A stretch of 64,000 nucleotides of DNA. Source: Cryphonectria parasitica EP155. Taxonomy: Eukaryota > Ascomycota > Sordariomycetes > Diaporthales > Cryphonectriaceae. The DNA is taken from assembly GCF_011745365.1 (NCBI RefSeq), contig NW_024468916.1, forward strand, positions 2,587,630 through 2,651,629. Reading direction: 5' to 3'. Below are positions 32,385 through 44,224 of the stretch, piece by piece; the stretch's first letter is position 1; each line of letters starts with the position of its first letter. The position numbers were made by a program, and so were the translations under genes. The notes under the pieces are model-generated. The model saw nothing but the letters and a program-made list of their open reading frames with translations. It was not told the origin of the DNA and searched no databases.

Positions 32385-33286
32385 TTGCACGCATAAGCAG
32401 TTGGATGTTTCACGCATGGACCGGCAATGGCGGCTGAAGAGGTGCATCTTGGGCCTTTTGTCTCTCTTGGTGTGTCTTTTTTTTCTTCTTCTTTTCCTCT
32501 TTCACAGCGAGGAGGCGTTCCGAAGGTCGTATTGGCTGTGGTTGTGTTGATATTCGCTCGAGGTGGTTGCTGTTCTGGTAGCAGCCCTCAGTCCTGGGAA
32601 AGGTTTGCCGTGCCGTACGCTTTACGATAATACTATAGGAACAAAGAAGAAGGTGCTGGCAAACGAATCTCAATTTTCTCATAATTCCCTAGTACAATTA
32701 CCCATCACACCATGGGAAATACTTCTTATCTGTTGTTGAAAGCAGGCACGCAAGACTAGGCTAGATTGAGAACCAAAAGACACGCGCACAAGCACGCGCA
32801 CGCGCACGCGCACCACCACCACCAGAAAAAAAGAAAAAAAAAAGTGGTGGGGGCAGACTTCTAGTGGTGAAATCTTGGGCGATAGTGACGCATTGTGACC
32901 ATGGGATCTAATATTGCAAGATGTCTTGGTGCCTAGGATGGTGGGCAGTCCTGGGTGTGGTCTGCTCAGGGGGACCCACGAGGCGAAGAGCAGCCGTTTG
33001 TCCGTCCTTATACTATTGGGTATGTTTCAGACAGCGAGGAGATGGTGTCAAGGGCCTGGAACCCTTAGAGTTCCGCAAGCGGAGGGTTGGGGGAGCACAA
33101 TTAATTCGTTGTATGGGAGACACGACCTTGGTATGTGCACAATTTCCATACTATACAGATTAATGCCGCGGCCGCTGTTCCCCCCAACAGTGCAGCTTGC
33201 TCTTGGTGCATGTCGAGGGTCATGCATACATCAGTTGGGGGTTATTTCTCAAGAACGACCAAGGCACAAACACGCACACAAAACAC

Positions 33287-33324
<38 letters not shown>

Positions 33325-33900
33325 CTCATTTCCTGATAAGAAATGTCAGCAGGCCATGATGGGTTGAGATGAGGTTGAAATAAGAGCCGGTGGAGGCCAG
33401 TCAGCTGTGCAGTTTGGGGATCTTCAGGGAGTGGGTCCCTGGGTACCACCCAGTCTTTTGGGTTGCTACGTCGATAGTGCCGCAGTAAATCTCGGTCACA
33501 TCATGGCCAGTGCATGACCCCTCCACTACCACTGTAGCGTAGCACATAGCACCTACAAAGTACAGTACCCAACCAACCGTCAGTACGTACCCCTGGCAAA
33601 ATTAAGGGACAGTGACACGGGCCTGACATGTGCTCTTCTCCTTCTGCAAAACATCAAGCACAACAGCATCAATATAGATACCTGCTGCTTGTGGTCACCA
33701 GGAAGTGGGGGGCAAAATAGAGATAAGAAGGGAAAAGAAACAAAAAACACTCTCTTTTTCTTGTCGTCTCTCCTCTCTTCTGACCCTTTCTCTCTTGTGT
33801 GTATAGGCCCAGCCTCACACAAGTTGGGCCTAGACCGCCCCCCACAATACTCCCCCTGGGCGGTGCCTAACAAAGTCCTGCATGCTATTCTTTATCTTAT

Positions 33901-33961
<61 letters not shown>

Positions 33962-34688
33962 TTTCCCTTCTTGGTCCTGATCCTTTCATACACCAACAAT
34001 CAGACTACTCCTCTTCGTGTACCTGCTTTTTCACATCACAGCAGCAGAAGAAGAAGAAGAGGAGGAGGAGTTCTCTTCATCGGTACGTTCATCTCTGGGT
34101 GGGCATCTCTGGGTGGATATTTGTTTGCTCAGCAGAAGCGCAGGACCTCACTCCACCTTGTCTGGGGTGGGGCTCCGCCTCTTCTTTCTCCCCCGCCTTT
34201 TCCGTCAGTCACACAGCGTCGCATCGGCCAGTGGCGCGCTGGGCGACACTATTGAGTCTCGTCCACTGATCCACGCACAGTAAAGTAGTACCAGCCCCAG
34301 ACCACAGCTGCACTCGACCTTAGCTGAACCCAGCTGGTTCATCCGTTCCACCATCCGCTGCCTTCCTCCAAACAACCTACATACTACTGCACGCACGCCC
34401 CTCCTCCTCCTCCAGGGTCTCTATTTCCATATCAACCAGCGAGATCTGGAGTCGATACTTGTATCTCTTTGAACCCGCTACTTCCCTGCTCACATCTATG
34501 ATTAATGCACACGGCATTGATCTCGAGGCATCCTACACAAGGCATTGTCTCCTAGGAGCATCGCCGCATCATCCGACCTGCCTCGCCTTCCTCTATTTCT
34601 CTCTTTACCCTTGGACGACGAAGACACCGACGACGGGCCGATACAAGAGCTGGGCGCAACCTAGAAACACCCCTTCGTTGCTGCAGCC
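32385..34688. other. Gene-free interval with two CT microsatellites
   Basis: About 2.3 kb between PMP3 and SIP5, both on the plus strand. CT repeats lie at 33289-33321 and 33904-33958, and CACG-type repeats near 32780-32812. The last 700 bases are pyrimidine-rich with several short upstream ATGs and look like a long SIP5 leader. No gene is supported. Confidence 0.6.
33904..33958. repeat. (CT)n microsatellite, 55 bases
   Basis: A near-perfect CT dinucleotide run about 730 bases upstream of the SIP5 start codon, probably in its promoter or leader. A second CT tract is at 33289-33321. Confidence 0.95.
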
Positions 34689-37394
34689 ATGGGTAATACT
34701 CCAGCTAAAGAGTCACGCTCTGGCGACCCCAGCGCCTCCTCTGGTCGTCACCACCGATCCTCCATCGCTCCCGCCTTCGACCCTTCTGCCTCCTCTTCAC
34801 GCGACAACCACAGCTCTCGACTGAGGAACCGCTCCAGCCGGAACGACCTGGGTGCCATTCTCGGCATCGGTTCCTCCAGCAACTCCCGGGGCGAGTCCTC
34901 ACATGAGAGGCGCGAGACCAGGGCCGAGCGCGAGGCCCGTCGCTTAGAACGGGAGAGGATCAACCGGATCAAGGACCGCGAGAGAAGTCTAAGGGAAGAG
35001 CATGTCGATGGCGGCTACCTGGTGACCATGGGTGTCTATGTCGGCACCGAGGACTTCAGCAAGCAGGTCGTGCGGCAGCTACAGGTACGGTGAACCTTGT
35101 CTCTTGGACTTGCTTCTCTACACGTTCACGTTTGGCCACCCAAGGAAGGTACTGACAGTTGCTCCTCTCGCTGCATCTTACACACAGATCGAGAGGAAGC
35201 TCGCGCCCTTTTGGCGAGGCCTCAACGACTTCTCAGAGACCTGGGCCGAGCACCAGATCGTCGCCGCCGCACGAGGCCTCCCGATCCCGCCCGCCGACCA
35301 GACCCCTCCTCCAGAGCTGATCCCTCGGCCTGCGTCCCAGCATGCATCGCCCACCGGCTCGACGCCCAACCTGAACAATCTCACCGTCCCTCTCGGACCT
35401 CGGACCATGTCTGCGGCATCTGATCGGAGCGCGTCCAATGCTGGCTCCGCCCTACCCTCGCCAACATTTACAGGGCCGTCCAGCAAAGGATCCCCTGCCG
35501 CTTTCAAGCCTCGTACCAAGGCCCTCGCTGCCGCCCTGAGCCTCGGATCAAGAAACGGATCAAGCAGCGAGCTCACACCACGCGAGATCAACCTTCCCAA
35601 TGACCCCTTCGTCAACGGACAGCCGCTCGAGGTGTTCCTCTACAAGGAGGGTGCCGAGTGCCCCATCTGCTTCCTCTACTACCCTCCCTATCTGAACCAC
35701 ACGAGATGCTGCGACCAGCCCATATGCAGCGAGTGTTTCGTTCAGATCAAGCGGCCCGATCCGCACTTTCCGGATAGCCACGACAACGAGGGGAACGCGG
35801 CGGACGCCTCCAGCCCGGATGCCAACGTGGAGGAGGCCGAAATGCTGATCTCGGAGCCGGCCACATGTCCCTACTGCCAACAACCCGAGCTGGGCGTCAC
35901 CTACGAGCCACCTCCCTTCCGACGCGGCCTGACCTACACAATCTCCCCCGCCACCGTGGGCCAGATGGGCACGGCCATGAGCTCAAATAGCTCACTCGGG
36001 TCCACGTCACCGTCGCCCTTTGTATCACCTCCGCCCTCCGCTTCGATTGGCCGGCGCCGAACCCAGTCACTATCCGCCAATGCCCCAAATGTCATCACTA
36101 CCGACCGCGTCCGGCCTGACTGGGCGGCCAAGCTTGCCGCACAGCGCAATCACCTGGCCAGGCGCGCTGCAGCTGCCACTGCTCTGCACACGGCCGCCTT
36201 CCTGATGGGTGACAACACGGGGAGGTCATTTGGCAGGATGAGCAGGTTTGGCAGGAGAAACACTGGCGAGAACAACGCCAACGACAATGGCGCGTCCGCC
36301 TCGGCGAGTGCGGAACCCGCACCGTCAGGCTCAGAGCCGGGTGGTGCCAGAAACACCTCGAGCCGCTCGGCACTCGTCGGGCCTCGCCACAGCCATATGG
36401 AAAACCTGGAGAACATGATGCTTGCCGAGGCCATCAGGCTGTCGCTGGCGGCCGAAGAAGAACGGAAGCGTAAAGCGGACAAGGAGGAGCGGAAGGAAGC
36501 GAAGAGGAAAGAAAAGGAAGAGCGCAAGGCGGCCAAGGCGGCCGCAAAGGGTCAACCTTACAACGGGAGCGGGCATAGCTCAGCCAGTGGAAGCACGCTG
36601 AGCCTACCAGGCCTGAGCACGATCGGTCGCAGGAGAGGCAATAGTGCTGCATCCAACCTCCGCGTCGAGGCTACGACCGCCAACGCCATGGCTTCCTCAG
36701 GCAGCTCGAGCCCGCCCAAGGCTAACAACCCCACGAGCGCCAGCGACAAAGGGAAGGCTGTGGACAGGGGCGGCCCACCGCAAGTTAGCCCCGAGTCCGA
36801 GGTTGGGAAGAGCAATGTCGATGCTGTGCACCCGGTGACAGCAGCCCCAACCTCCATCCCAGCCCCACCACCGTCCTCCTCACCGCGACCGATCCCTTCT
36901 CCACTTCACTCTGCCGGGCCTTCCCACCTCCGCCAGATGAGCAGCGCCTCCAGTGCCTCCGAGTCGGGCCCCGAGTCCCAGCCAGGCAGCTATCAGAACC
37001 CATCCAACCTACAATTCCAGGACCCACGGTCGAGTGGTCTCTCCCTGAGCGGCAAGAGCGACAACAGTGATGATGCGGGCGGGCGACCTGCAGAGGACAG
37101 CGAGACGGAGCCCAACTACAACTTCAACAGCCTGGCACAGCTGGTCGGCGTGGAGCTCGAGGGCGTCAATGCCGGCCGCCGGCTGAGCCAGATTGGCGAG
37201 AGCCACGCTGAGGAGGAGAGCACTGCGGATGCAGACAAGCGCAGCTCGCTCCACGAGGGCACCGAACACGTGGAGGATGTGTCCACGTTGCATACAGACG
37301 GCGGCGAAAGCGAGGACATGTCCAAGAGCATCGCGACGCTTACACAGGAATCCTACGACGACGGGGCACGAGCTGATGATGACGATGATGATCA

Positions 37395-37427
<33 letters not shown>

Positions 37428-37593
37428 TGTTGCTGTTGCTGACGACGTGCCCTCCGGTAGCGTCGACACGCCGCAGCTGATGGTCACACCCGGGACCCCT
37501 ATGGTGGGAGACGACGAGGCAGCCGAGTCTAAGCAACTTGGTTTTCAGGGCACACAGACGGTAGAGGTGCCGGATGATTTTGCCACACAGTGA
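34689..37593 (+). CDS. sip5: SIP5-like protein (Snf1-interacting, RING-like finger)
   Basis: Exon 1 is 34689-35084 and exon 2 is 35188-37593 (933 residues; GTACGG donor, CACAG acceptor, phase 0). It begins MGNTPAKES, a possible N-myristoylation site typical of the SIP5 family. A charged helix ([20 protein letters not shown]) and the segment [25 protein letters not shown] follow. A RING-like zinc finger starts near residue 290 with [13 protein letters not shown], continues through [11 protein letters not shown] and ends [16 protein letters not shown]. The rest is Ser/Pro-rich and disordered, with a Lys/Glu helix near the middle and Asp and Ala runs near the C-terminus. Yeast Sip5 links Snf1 kinase with the Reg1/Glc7 phosphatase; such a role here is by family. 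Confidence 0.9.
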
Positions 37594-37812
37594 CTGTTGC
37601 ATTAAGAAGTACCAAGCGACATGAAGAATGGTCATGGAATTTGCCATCTGGCAGGATGATACCAAGGCTTTATTTGTACGGTCTGATAGAATCGGATGCC
37701 GTGACGGCTGATAGATTGGGATCTTTGGGGACAGGTTTTTCTTTGGTTTGTGGATGAGCGATGGTCTATTTTTCCCTTCTCTTCTCCATCTTCATCGATC
37801 TCGACAACATGG

Positions 37813-37862
<50 letters not shown>

Positions 37863-38424
37863 GACAGACACACAGCCTTTCCTTCGATTTGCCACGCCTT
37901 GCTTCAAGGTACTAGATGGCTATACTGAAGATGAGATGAGATACACTGGGCTCCCAGCGCAAGGAAGATATCAGGTGAATCATCCAGCATCTACTCACGA
38001 CCTGCCAGTAGGTAATCAGAGCAGATATGCAGAGGAATCCACATAAAGCATCCGACATGGCTACTGGACTTCACAGTCGTGATCGAGGGTCTGATGCGGT
38101 ATGCCAACACGCGGACAGGCACCTTGATTCAGGCAATTTCTCACTCTCGGGCTTGACAGAGACGACCTTGCTTCGACTACATGTATACAGCAGGAATAAA
38201 GCAAGTGCCTTAAATTCCGTCAACTGACAACCCTTCGCTCTCTCTCTTACTCCAACCCGGACATGCATACTTGGATTTGGATGCACACTCAGGAACGAGA
38301 TGTCGGATTTGGCGGTATACGGTGCGGTGCATTCGTTTCCACTCACTCGCTATTATGCCAAGATTCAACAAGAGCAAGTAACCCAAAACACATCAACGGC
38401 ATACGGAAACAAAACAAGACTCTC
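37594..38424. other. Gene-free interval with a CA microsatellite
   Basis: About 0.83 kb between two convergent genes. A CA run at 37814-37858 follows pyrimidine-rich DNA. This is 3' flank of both genes and no coding sequence is supported. Confidence 0.65.
37814..37858. repeat. (CA)n microsatellite, 45 bases
   Basis: A perfect CA dinucleotide tract about 220 bases past the SIP5 stop codon, followed by a short CAGA run. It is likely in the SIP5 3' UTR. Confidence 0.96.
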
Positions 38425-39955
38425 TCAGTCAAGTCCTCTGTACTCAAAGAACTTGCCAAACTCCTTATCCGCCAGCAAAGTGGGCACAATATCCTCCTCC
38501 ACGCTGATACACCATATCAAACCCTCCTCCTCCTCCTTCCCACCAACCTTGGCCTTCTTTTTCGTCCCTCCAGCAGCAGCAGCAGCAGCAGGCGGATACA
38601 CCAGCGTCATATTAGCCGAAACATCCCCTCCCGTAAGAAACCGATGCACCACGGGCCTGCCGAAGCCAAAGTCACACCCACTCACATCGGCCGCGCGGTG
38701 GTCCGTCACGAACAGCGTCATGGGCGGCTTGGACATGAGGTTGAAGCTGGCCGACTGCTTGTCGCGCAGGGTGGCGATCCACGCCAGCAGCGCCTCGACG
38801 TGCGCCTGCGTGACGCTGCTCGTCAGGCGCCGCACGTACTGCGCCAGGGCGGCCAGCGGGGCGTCGTGGGCCAGGTCGCCGATGGTCGGGAGGGAGGGGC
38901 CTCCTGGGCCCGGGGCGTCGCTGAACCCTCCTACGGCCATGTTGCGGGCCATGCGGCGGGGTGGGGCGGGGTTGGTGATGCGGGGCCGCATGTTGATGGC
39001 TTCGCCGAACCAGGGGGCTTGGGAGCTCGGGTCGGGCTTGTAGTAGGGGAGGCGGGCGCGGGTCAGGTGGCGCCAGGCGAAGGCACACATGGCGTCGTAG
39101 GTGGAGATCCAGGTGGTGGAGGAGGAGGATGAGGATGACGACGACGACAACAAGGGCCCGTCCTCTTCTTTGTCGCTGCCGGCTGGTTGCGCGGCTTGCT
39201 TCAGCCGGGCGGCGCTGCTGGGGCTTACGTGGAAGAGGAGCGTCTGTTGTTTCTCCGGGTGGCCTGGATGTCGGGCCTCGATGGGAGGGCCGTCGATGAG
39301 GGCGCTGGTGGGGAGCTGCTCGGTGTAGTGGCTGAGGTCTATGCAGGACGGGTCCCAGGGGGGCCATTGGATGCTTGCGGTGGCGTCTTTGTCTGCGTTT
39401 GCTGTGTGGATGGCGCGGCAGTTGCTGTTGGATGGTGAGCTGGGAGGAACTGCATGATACCACACTTTTTTTTCCCCCTCCCTTTCGCACAATCGAGACG
39501 GCGTCTCGAGGGAGAGTTCTTGGGTCACTATTTCTGAAGGCAGCGGCTGCCTTCTCGTCAAACGAGCTCTGGCCTGCGCCTATGGGACTGTGCACAAGGA
39601 AGTAATCAAAGGGGCCGATTTGGGGTTTCACATACTCAGCAAGCTGGCGGATAAAGTTGCTCCAGCCGACCAGATCAGTCGCCCAGTGGTGGATATGCGA
39701 ACTCAACACGGCACCGCCACGTACAAAGTTCCTGTTTCGAGACGAGAGTTGTCATGTCAGAGAAGACATCCACGCGGCCCAAAAGCACACGCATGGCACG
39801 CGTCCTTGGCCTGTCGCCGTGTACAGTGTCTCTCACTCACAACTGGAAGCCTGATATCACAGGGCTATTATTGGGATCAGACTCGGGCCGGCCCTCGCCA
39901 TACGGCACTGTTTTATCAATGTCCCTTCCAGTAAGCGGACTGCTAGTCGACAAAG

Positions 39956-39991
<36 letters not shown>

Positions 39992-40473
39992 GAGGGACTA
40001 TCAGACGTGGGGAAAAAAAACATACACTCGGCTATGCTATACTCGCTCAAATCCCCCAAAGACCTGCACGAGAACGAGGCCCTTTCGATATCACCAAAAG
40101 ACGGATATGCAGGCCCCTCTAAAGACTTGACCACGTACTTAATCGAGGTGTCCCTCCTCTTCACGAACGAGAACCCGCCCTCCGGGTCCTTCTCGATTGT
40201 CCCGCAGAAGTGGCGGACCTGGCTCAGAGTCTTTGCGAGGCCCAGCTTAAGCACCTTTGCGATCCTCTCGCGTTTTCTCTGCTGTTCATGGCTGTCGCTG
40301 TCGCCGTCGTCATCGTCATCGTCATCGAGGCGGAAGTACAATGCGAATTGGCAGTACGTGACCAGGATGATGGGGTCGAACAGGGACAGCTTGATCCTCT
40401 CCTCGTCTGGATCGTCTTGCCACCCTGATGGGTAGATCTGGTAGACCTCTTCCAGTGCCGCGACCGATCCCAT
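38425..40473 (-). CDS. BAHD / trichothecene 3-O-acetyltransferase-like enzyme
   Basis: An acyl-CoA-dependent acyltransferase of the transferase family (PF02458). My best model has four exons: 40022-40473, 39841-39939, 39632-39731 and 38425-39546 (590 residues). The join FQL to NFVRGGAVL (GTGAGT donor) is firm. The first donor (GTTTTT) and the last intron (39547-39631, GTGAAA donor) are guesses that fit the phase. The catalytic HHWATD (HxxxD) lies after SSHI and the family's DFGWG motif appears as DFGFG near the end. Exon 4 carries a Ser run and an Ala run. The protein may acylate a secondary metabolite; no toxin-biosynthesis genes are near, so no pathway follows. A GA microsatellite fills intron 1. 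An alternative to the last intron is a frameshift at a run of eight A. Confidence 0.78.
39957..39984. repeat. (GA)n microsatellite in an intron
   Basis: A GA run on the plus strand (CT on the coding strand) inside the first intron of the acyltransferase gene, just before its splice acceptor. It probably acts as an extended polypyrimidine tract. Confidence 0.93.
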
Positions 40474-42140
40474 GGCTTTGTCTTGTGCTGGTGCCGAAGT
40501 GGGTGTCTATGGTCGTTGAATTAGGGACGATCGGATCCATACGTACCATAGTTCAAACAAACAAATGAAAAGAAAAAAACAAAAACAAAAAACAAAAAAA
40601 AAGTCCGAGTCAATTAAGCCGGGGGTGGAGGGCAGCAAAGGGCTTGGAGAAGAAATAACAAGAGCCCATTAAACAATCAAGAATCCCCAGTTGATCGACT
40701 GGAAAGGTCACGGTGTACCTCCTCCCCCTGCCCTCTATCCTCGTCCCTCTCACCTTGGCCGAACGTCTCTACGAGACCGAAGCGGTGAGGATCCTAGGCC
40801 GGCCCGAAGGGGGGAAGAGACTTCGGACGACCGTTGGCAGTGACCCATAGTCAGGGGGGGGGGGCGTGGGGAGAATATGGCCTCATGATGTGTGGAGCCG
40901 AACCTAATTATGGAGCATAGCGCAGTCGACATATCAACTTTCTTCGCCCCCCTGGACAGGGTGCTATAGAGCACGAATGGCATGTTCGATTCGCCTGTGT
41001 CTACGATGGTTTAGGGTATTAGTCCCGTTGTTGGTTGCAATGATGGTGGGAAAAGATGAGTCTAGGTCTAGTACTGATCGCCTCCAGACCAACGTGCAGA
41101 CCAACGACGGCTTATCTAGAATAGTCTTGGAGATATACAGTATAGTCGCTATATGTCCCCTGTATACCAAGGAGCGGATGGTTACAGAGGGGGGTTGGAT
41201 ACACCATTAGTACCGCTGCTCATGACCTTCCTTTGAAACTATATTGGCGAGTCTAAAGAGTGAGGTCGAGAATGTGATAGAGCTTGTTGTCGTACATGAC
41301 TCTGCTCGCGAGGGACTCCTATGCAGTTAATATTGAATCATATAAACCAAGTGCTATGATTCGAGTGTGTGCTGCCCAGTCATCAATCATGCTTTCCTGC
41401 TTTTCAACAGTCATTGGTCACATTCACCAGCTTTCATCACATTTAGATGTTGTGATATTATTCAGTTGGGTACCGCCCTTGTGATGCATTTACCTCAACG
41501 AGGTTGACATATGCGAAATGCGAAATGTAACAACCCATGCAGTATCTAGTGTGCTACTTGCGTGTTGATAGCGCACGACACGCGAAAATACCGGAATACC
41601 ATGGCTCCATATTTGGGAACCTGGGCAAGGGACAAGATCTCTACTATTGTATTGATTGTATCGATGTCGAGGTGGCCCTCTGAAGTTGCAAAACTTCCGC
41701 GACAAGGTTTGCAGACCCCATGGGCCGCTTAGTTTATTTGACGTCAAAAATCAGCTGTCTAATACAATATAGTTACAGTGCGAGTGGATCAAGGGCCTTA
41801 TCGCCACGATGTTGGGTGGCTCTGGAGGGTGGCCTTTTACCAGGCAAGCCTGCATGTCACAAGACCACGATTTGTTGAAACAGGAAAAGGGTGAGTGGGT
41901 TCAAACTAAGGTTGACGAAACCTCCAATCACAAGGCATTTTCAGGGTCGTGGTCGGGGCAAGTGCCGTACGGTCTCCATTTTGCGATATCAAATTCCAGA
42001 CCTTGGGTCTAGACTAGCAATATTCACAGAGAGAGAGTCCAAAGTCGGCAATAGACCCTCTTCATGACGCCCGAGGAGAACGGTGATGCCCTTATGCACA
42101 CCTGCTCCCCATAATACCTTTCCTTTTCTTATCTCTGTTC
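40474..42140. other. Gene-free interval
   Basis: About 1.67 kb upstream of the acyltransferase and downstream of the NTF2-like gene. There are an A-rich run (40565-40602), a G run (40854-40864), and otherwise unremarkable AT-richer sequence with no open frame of note. Confidence 0.6.
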
Positions 42141-42986
42141 CTAACACTGCGCACTACCCAAGTCAGTCTCGAACGCCGCCGTGTTAAACTCGCTATACAC
42201 CGCGGTGATCTGCACCTCCTCGACATCCACGTCCAGCACGATAATCCCCTTGATCTCATATTGGTTGCTCCCGATGCCGCTCGCGTTCCACCGCCCTTTG
42301 ATATGTTCTTGTTAAAAGGCTGTTCATCACAGAAGAAGAGGATAGAGAAGAAGACTGATTGGTTCTTCATTAATTGCTCACAGCTGATCCTGTCACAGGT
42401 CGCAAACACGTCCAACGTCTGCACTACAGGAAGAGGGGGCGTCTGGAATTGTGTTGCGATGTAGACTTCCTTTGACGGGTAGGCTGGTTGCCCAAGCTGA
42501 TAGATCGTTAGCACTCGGACCTTTATTTCCTCTAAACTCCCTTTTTCCCTCTTCTTTTCCTAAGCCGTACGACAGTTTTGTCGGTCATGTGCCCACGGAA
42601 AGAAGAAGAGATTACAAAGGAAAGAAGGCAGCGCCAGGAACATATGAAGCTCAGACAGTGTACGAAGGATGAATGCGCTAGCTATGAGAGCCAAAACCCT
42701 CATCAAACAGAGAATAAAGACTCACAGGCCTCCCAGAAAGCGTCAAGATCGAGTCCGACTCTACAACAAACTCATCCGACAGGATAGCCTCCGCCGTGCT
42801 GTTAAAATCGGGCCCCCCTGGGTACTCGAGGAGGTATGTATACCCCTCGACAAGGACATCCACACCAGTGGAGTTCAGGCACGGCCCGTGAGGCCCTCCC
42901 CAGCCACCTGGCCCACCGCGGGGTGCGGCACTGACGGCGAGGGCACGCAGGAGCATCGCGAATGGTGTTGATGAGGAGGTACGCAT
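42141..42986 (-). CDS. Small secreted NTF2-like (SnoaL-type) protein
   Basis: Three exons, 42726-42986, 42382-42496 and 42141-42295 (176 residues), joined in phase 0 (GTGAGT donor) and phase 1 (GTGAGC donor; CDRIS joined to WRWNASG). The N-terminus MRTSSSTPFAMLLRALAVSA looks like a secretory signal peptide. The mature part fits a fungal NTF2-like cone fold: LVEGYTYLLEY near the start, then AILSDEFVVESDSI, a VYIATQF..VVQTLDVFATCDRISWRWNASG strand region, IKGIIVLDVD and ITAVYSEFNTAAFETDLG. Three Asn-X-Ser/Thr sites are present. Related proteins are mostly uncharacterised small extracellular proteins, and binding pockets vary. No catalytic residues can be assigned. Confidence 0.8.
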
Positions 42987-44224
42987 CGTGTGACGGAGGA
43001 CGAATCTGCGAGGTAAAGGGAAGAAAAAGAGGGGTCTGAACAATGTGGTTGGGCTGGTTAGTACTTGCCAGACAGTATAACACCACTACATAGGAGGAAG
43101 AAGAGGTGGGACGATGGACACTCTCGCGATGCGCTCCTTCGCCGCATAATATATACAGCAATCTTCCTGCGGCCATCCATCCCTCGCCGACCACCACATG
43201 CCTTCATCCAGCCTACTTCCTTTTATGATAATTGCAAGGAAGATAGCGTACCAATCAACAAGATGACGCCGGAAGAAAAAAAAAAGAAGAAGAAAAAAAA
43301 GCAAAAACCCCGTCAGCTCACCAATCCAAAATTCCCTCCATACCTAACGGGCGCAAAGTCAATTCCGCCACGAAGCAGGGGAAATAGCGGCAATAATGAT
43401 GTTGTCATTGAATTTTCGGGGATTCCTTTCCGCCCCCCAGCGAGCGAGGATGTTGAGGAAGGGTTGAAAAGAGTGTGAGAAAAAAAAATTAAAAAAAAAT
43501 AGGGCGTGCATTACCTTTCAGCCAGACGCCTCGCTTGCCGTGCAGCAGCCATTCTGAGTGGCGGCGGGTGCTTTCCTGGAACCCGTCGACGGTCGGGACC
43601 GGTATAGTGACCGAGCCCTGATGTCATGGTTCGGGTGCCTCACCAACAACTCCGCGAGGGGCCCAAGGGCACAGAGAGTTTGGAGACCGAGGCAAGACTA
43701 GGCGATATTTTGTGGCTTCGTGGGGAAGGGTAGAGAGAAAGAATAAAAAGAGAGGGAGGGTAAGCAATTAAGCTTTTTTTTTACTACTACGAGCCAGGAC
43801 GGGGAGAGGACGGTGTGTTCGGACCCGGGCCCGGGGACGATGAGACGCCAGGGCGCTTGGGTGGGTGTGTGTCATTCAGAGTGTATGCATGTCTCGGGCC
43901 GTGGAACAATGTCGCCATATTCGCGAAGGAAAACTGAGGGACCAAGCATCCCAGAAAGTAGTGAAAACAAACTTCGGATGATAAAATACTTATGCATTGC
44001 TGGTTTTGCTAAGACCAAATAGGCCATAACTTTAATCTGATGTGTCTACTTTTGACTATTCCTTGCGGTGTAGCGTGTATCTGTCCGTCCCTCTAGAACA
44101 CAAGTGCTGCAAGATGAATATCTAGAAATTGGAAATCATCACTCGCAAAACCCGTAACATGGGATCCCTCCGTCTCTAACCGAGGGTGCCTTGGGAGGTT
44201 TCCATCTGACCACCACCATCCCGG
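42987..44224. other. Gene-free interval
   Basis: About 1.24 kb between the NTF2-like gene start and the aldo/keto reductase 3' end. It probably holds the NTF2-like promoter and a possible 5' UTR intron (GTGAGC at about 43325 to the CGCAG just before the ATG). Short open frames occur on both strands near 43263-43560, but none shows family features. Confidence 0.5.

Noticed and set aside
38425..40473. A trichothecene-type toxin cluster, suggested by the acetyltransferase
   Set aside because: No terpene cyclase, P450 or other pathway gene is near. BAHD-like acyltransferases have many other roles in fungi.
43501..43640. A minus-strand segment reading MAAARQARRLAER up to a GTAATG donor-like site
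   Set aside because: I could not find a matching downstream exon with correct phase, so it is not supported as a gene.
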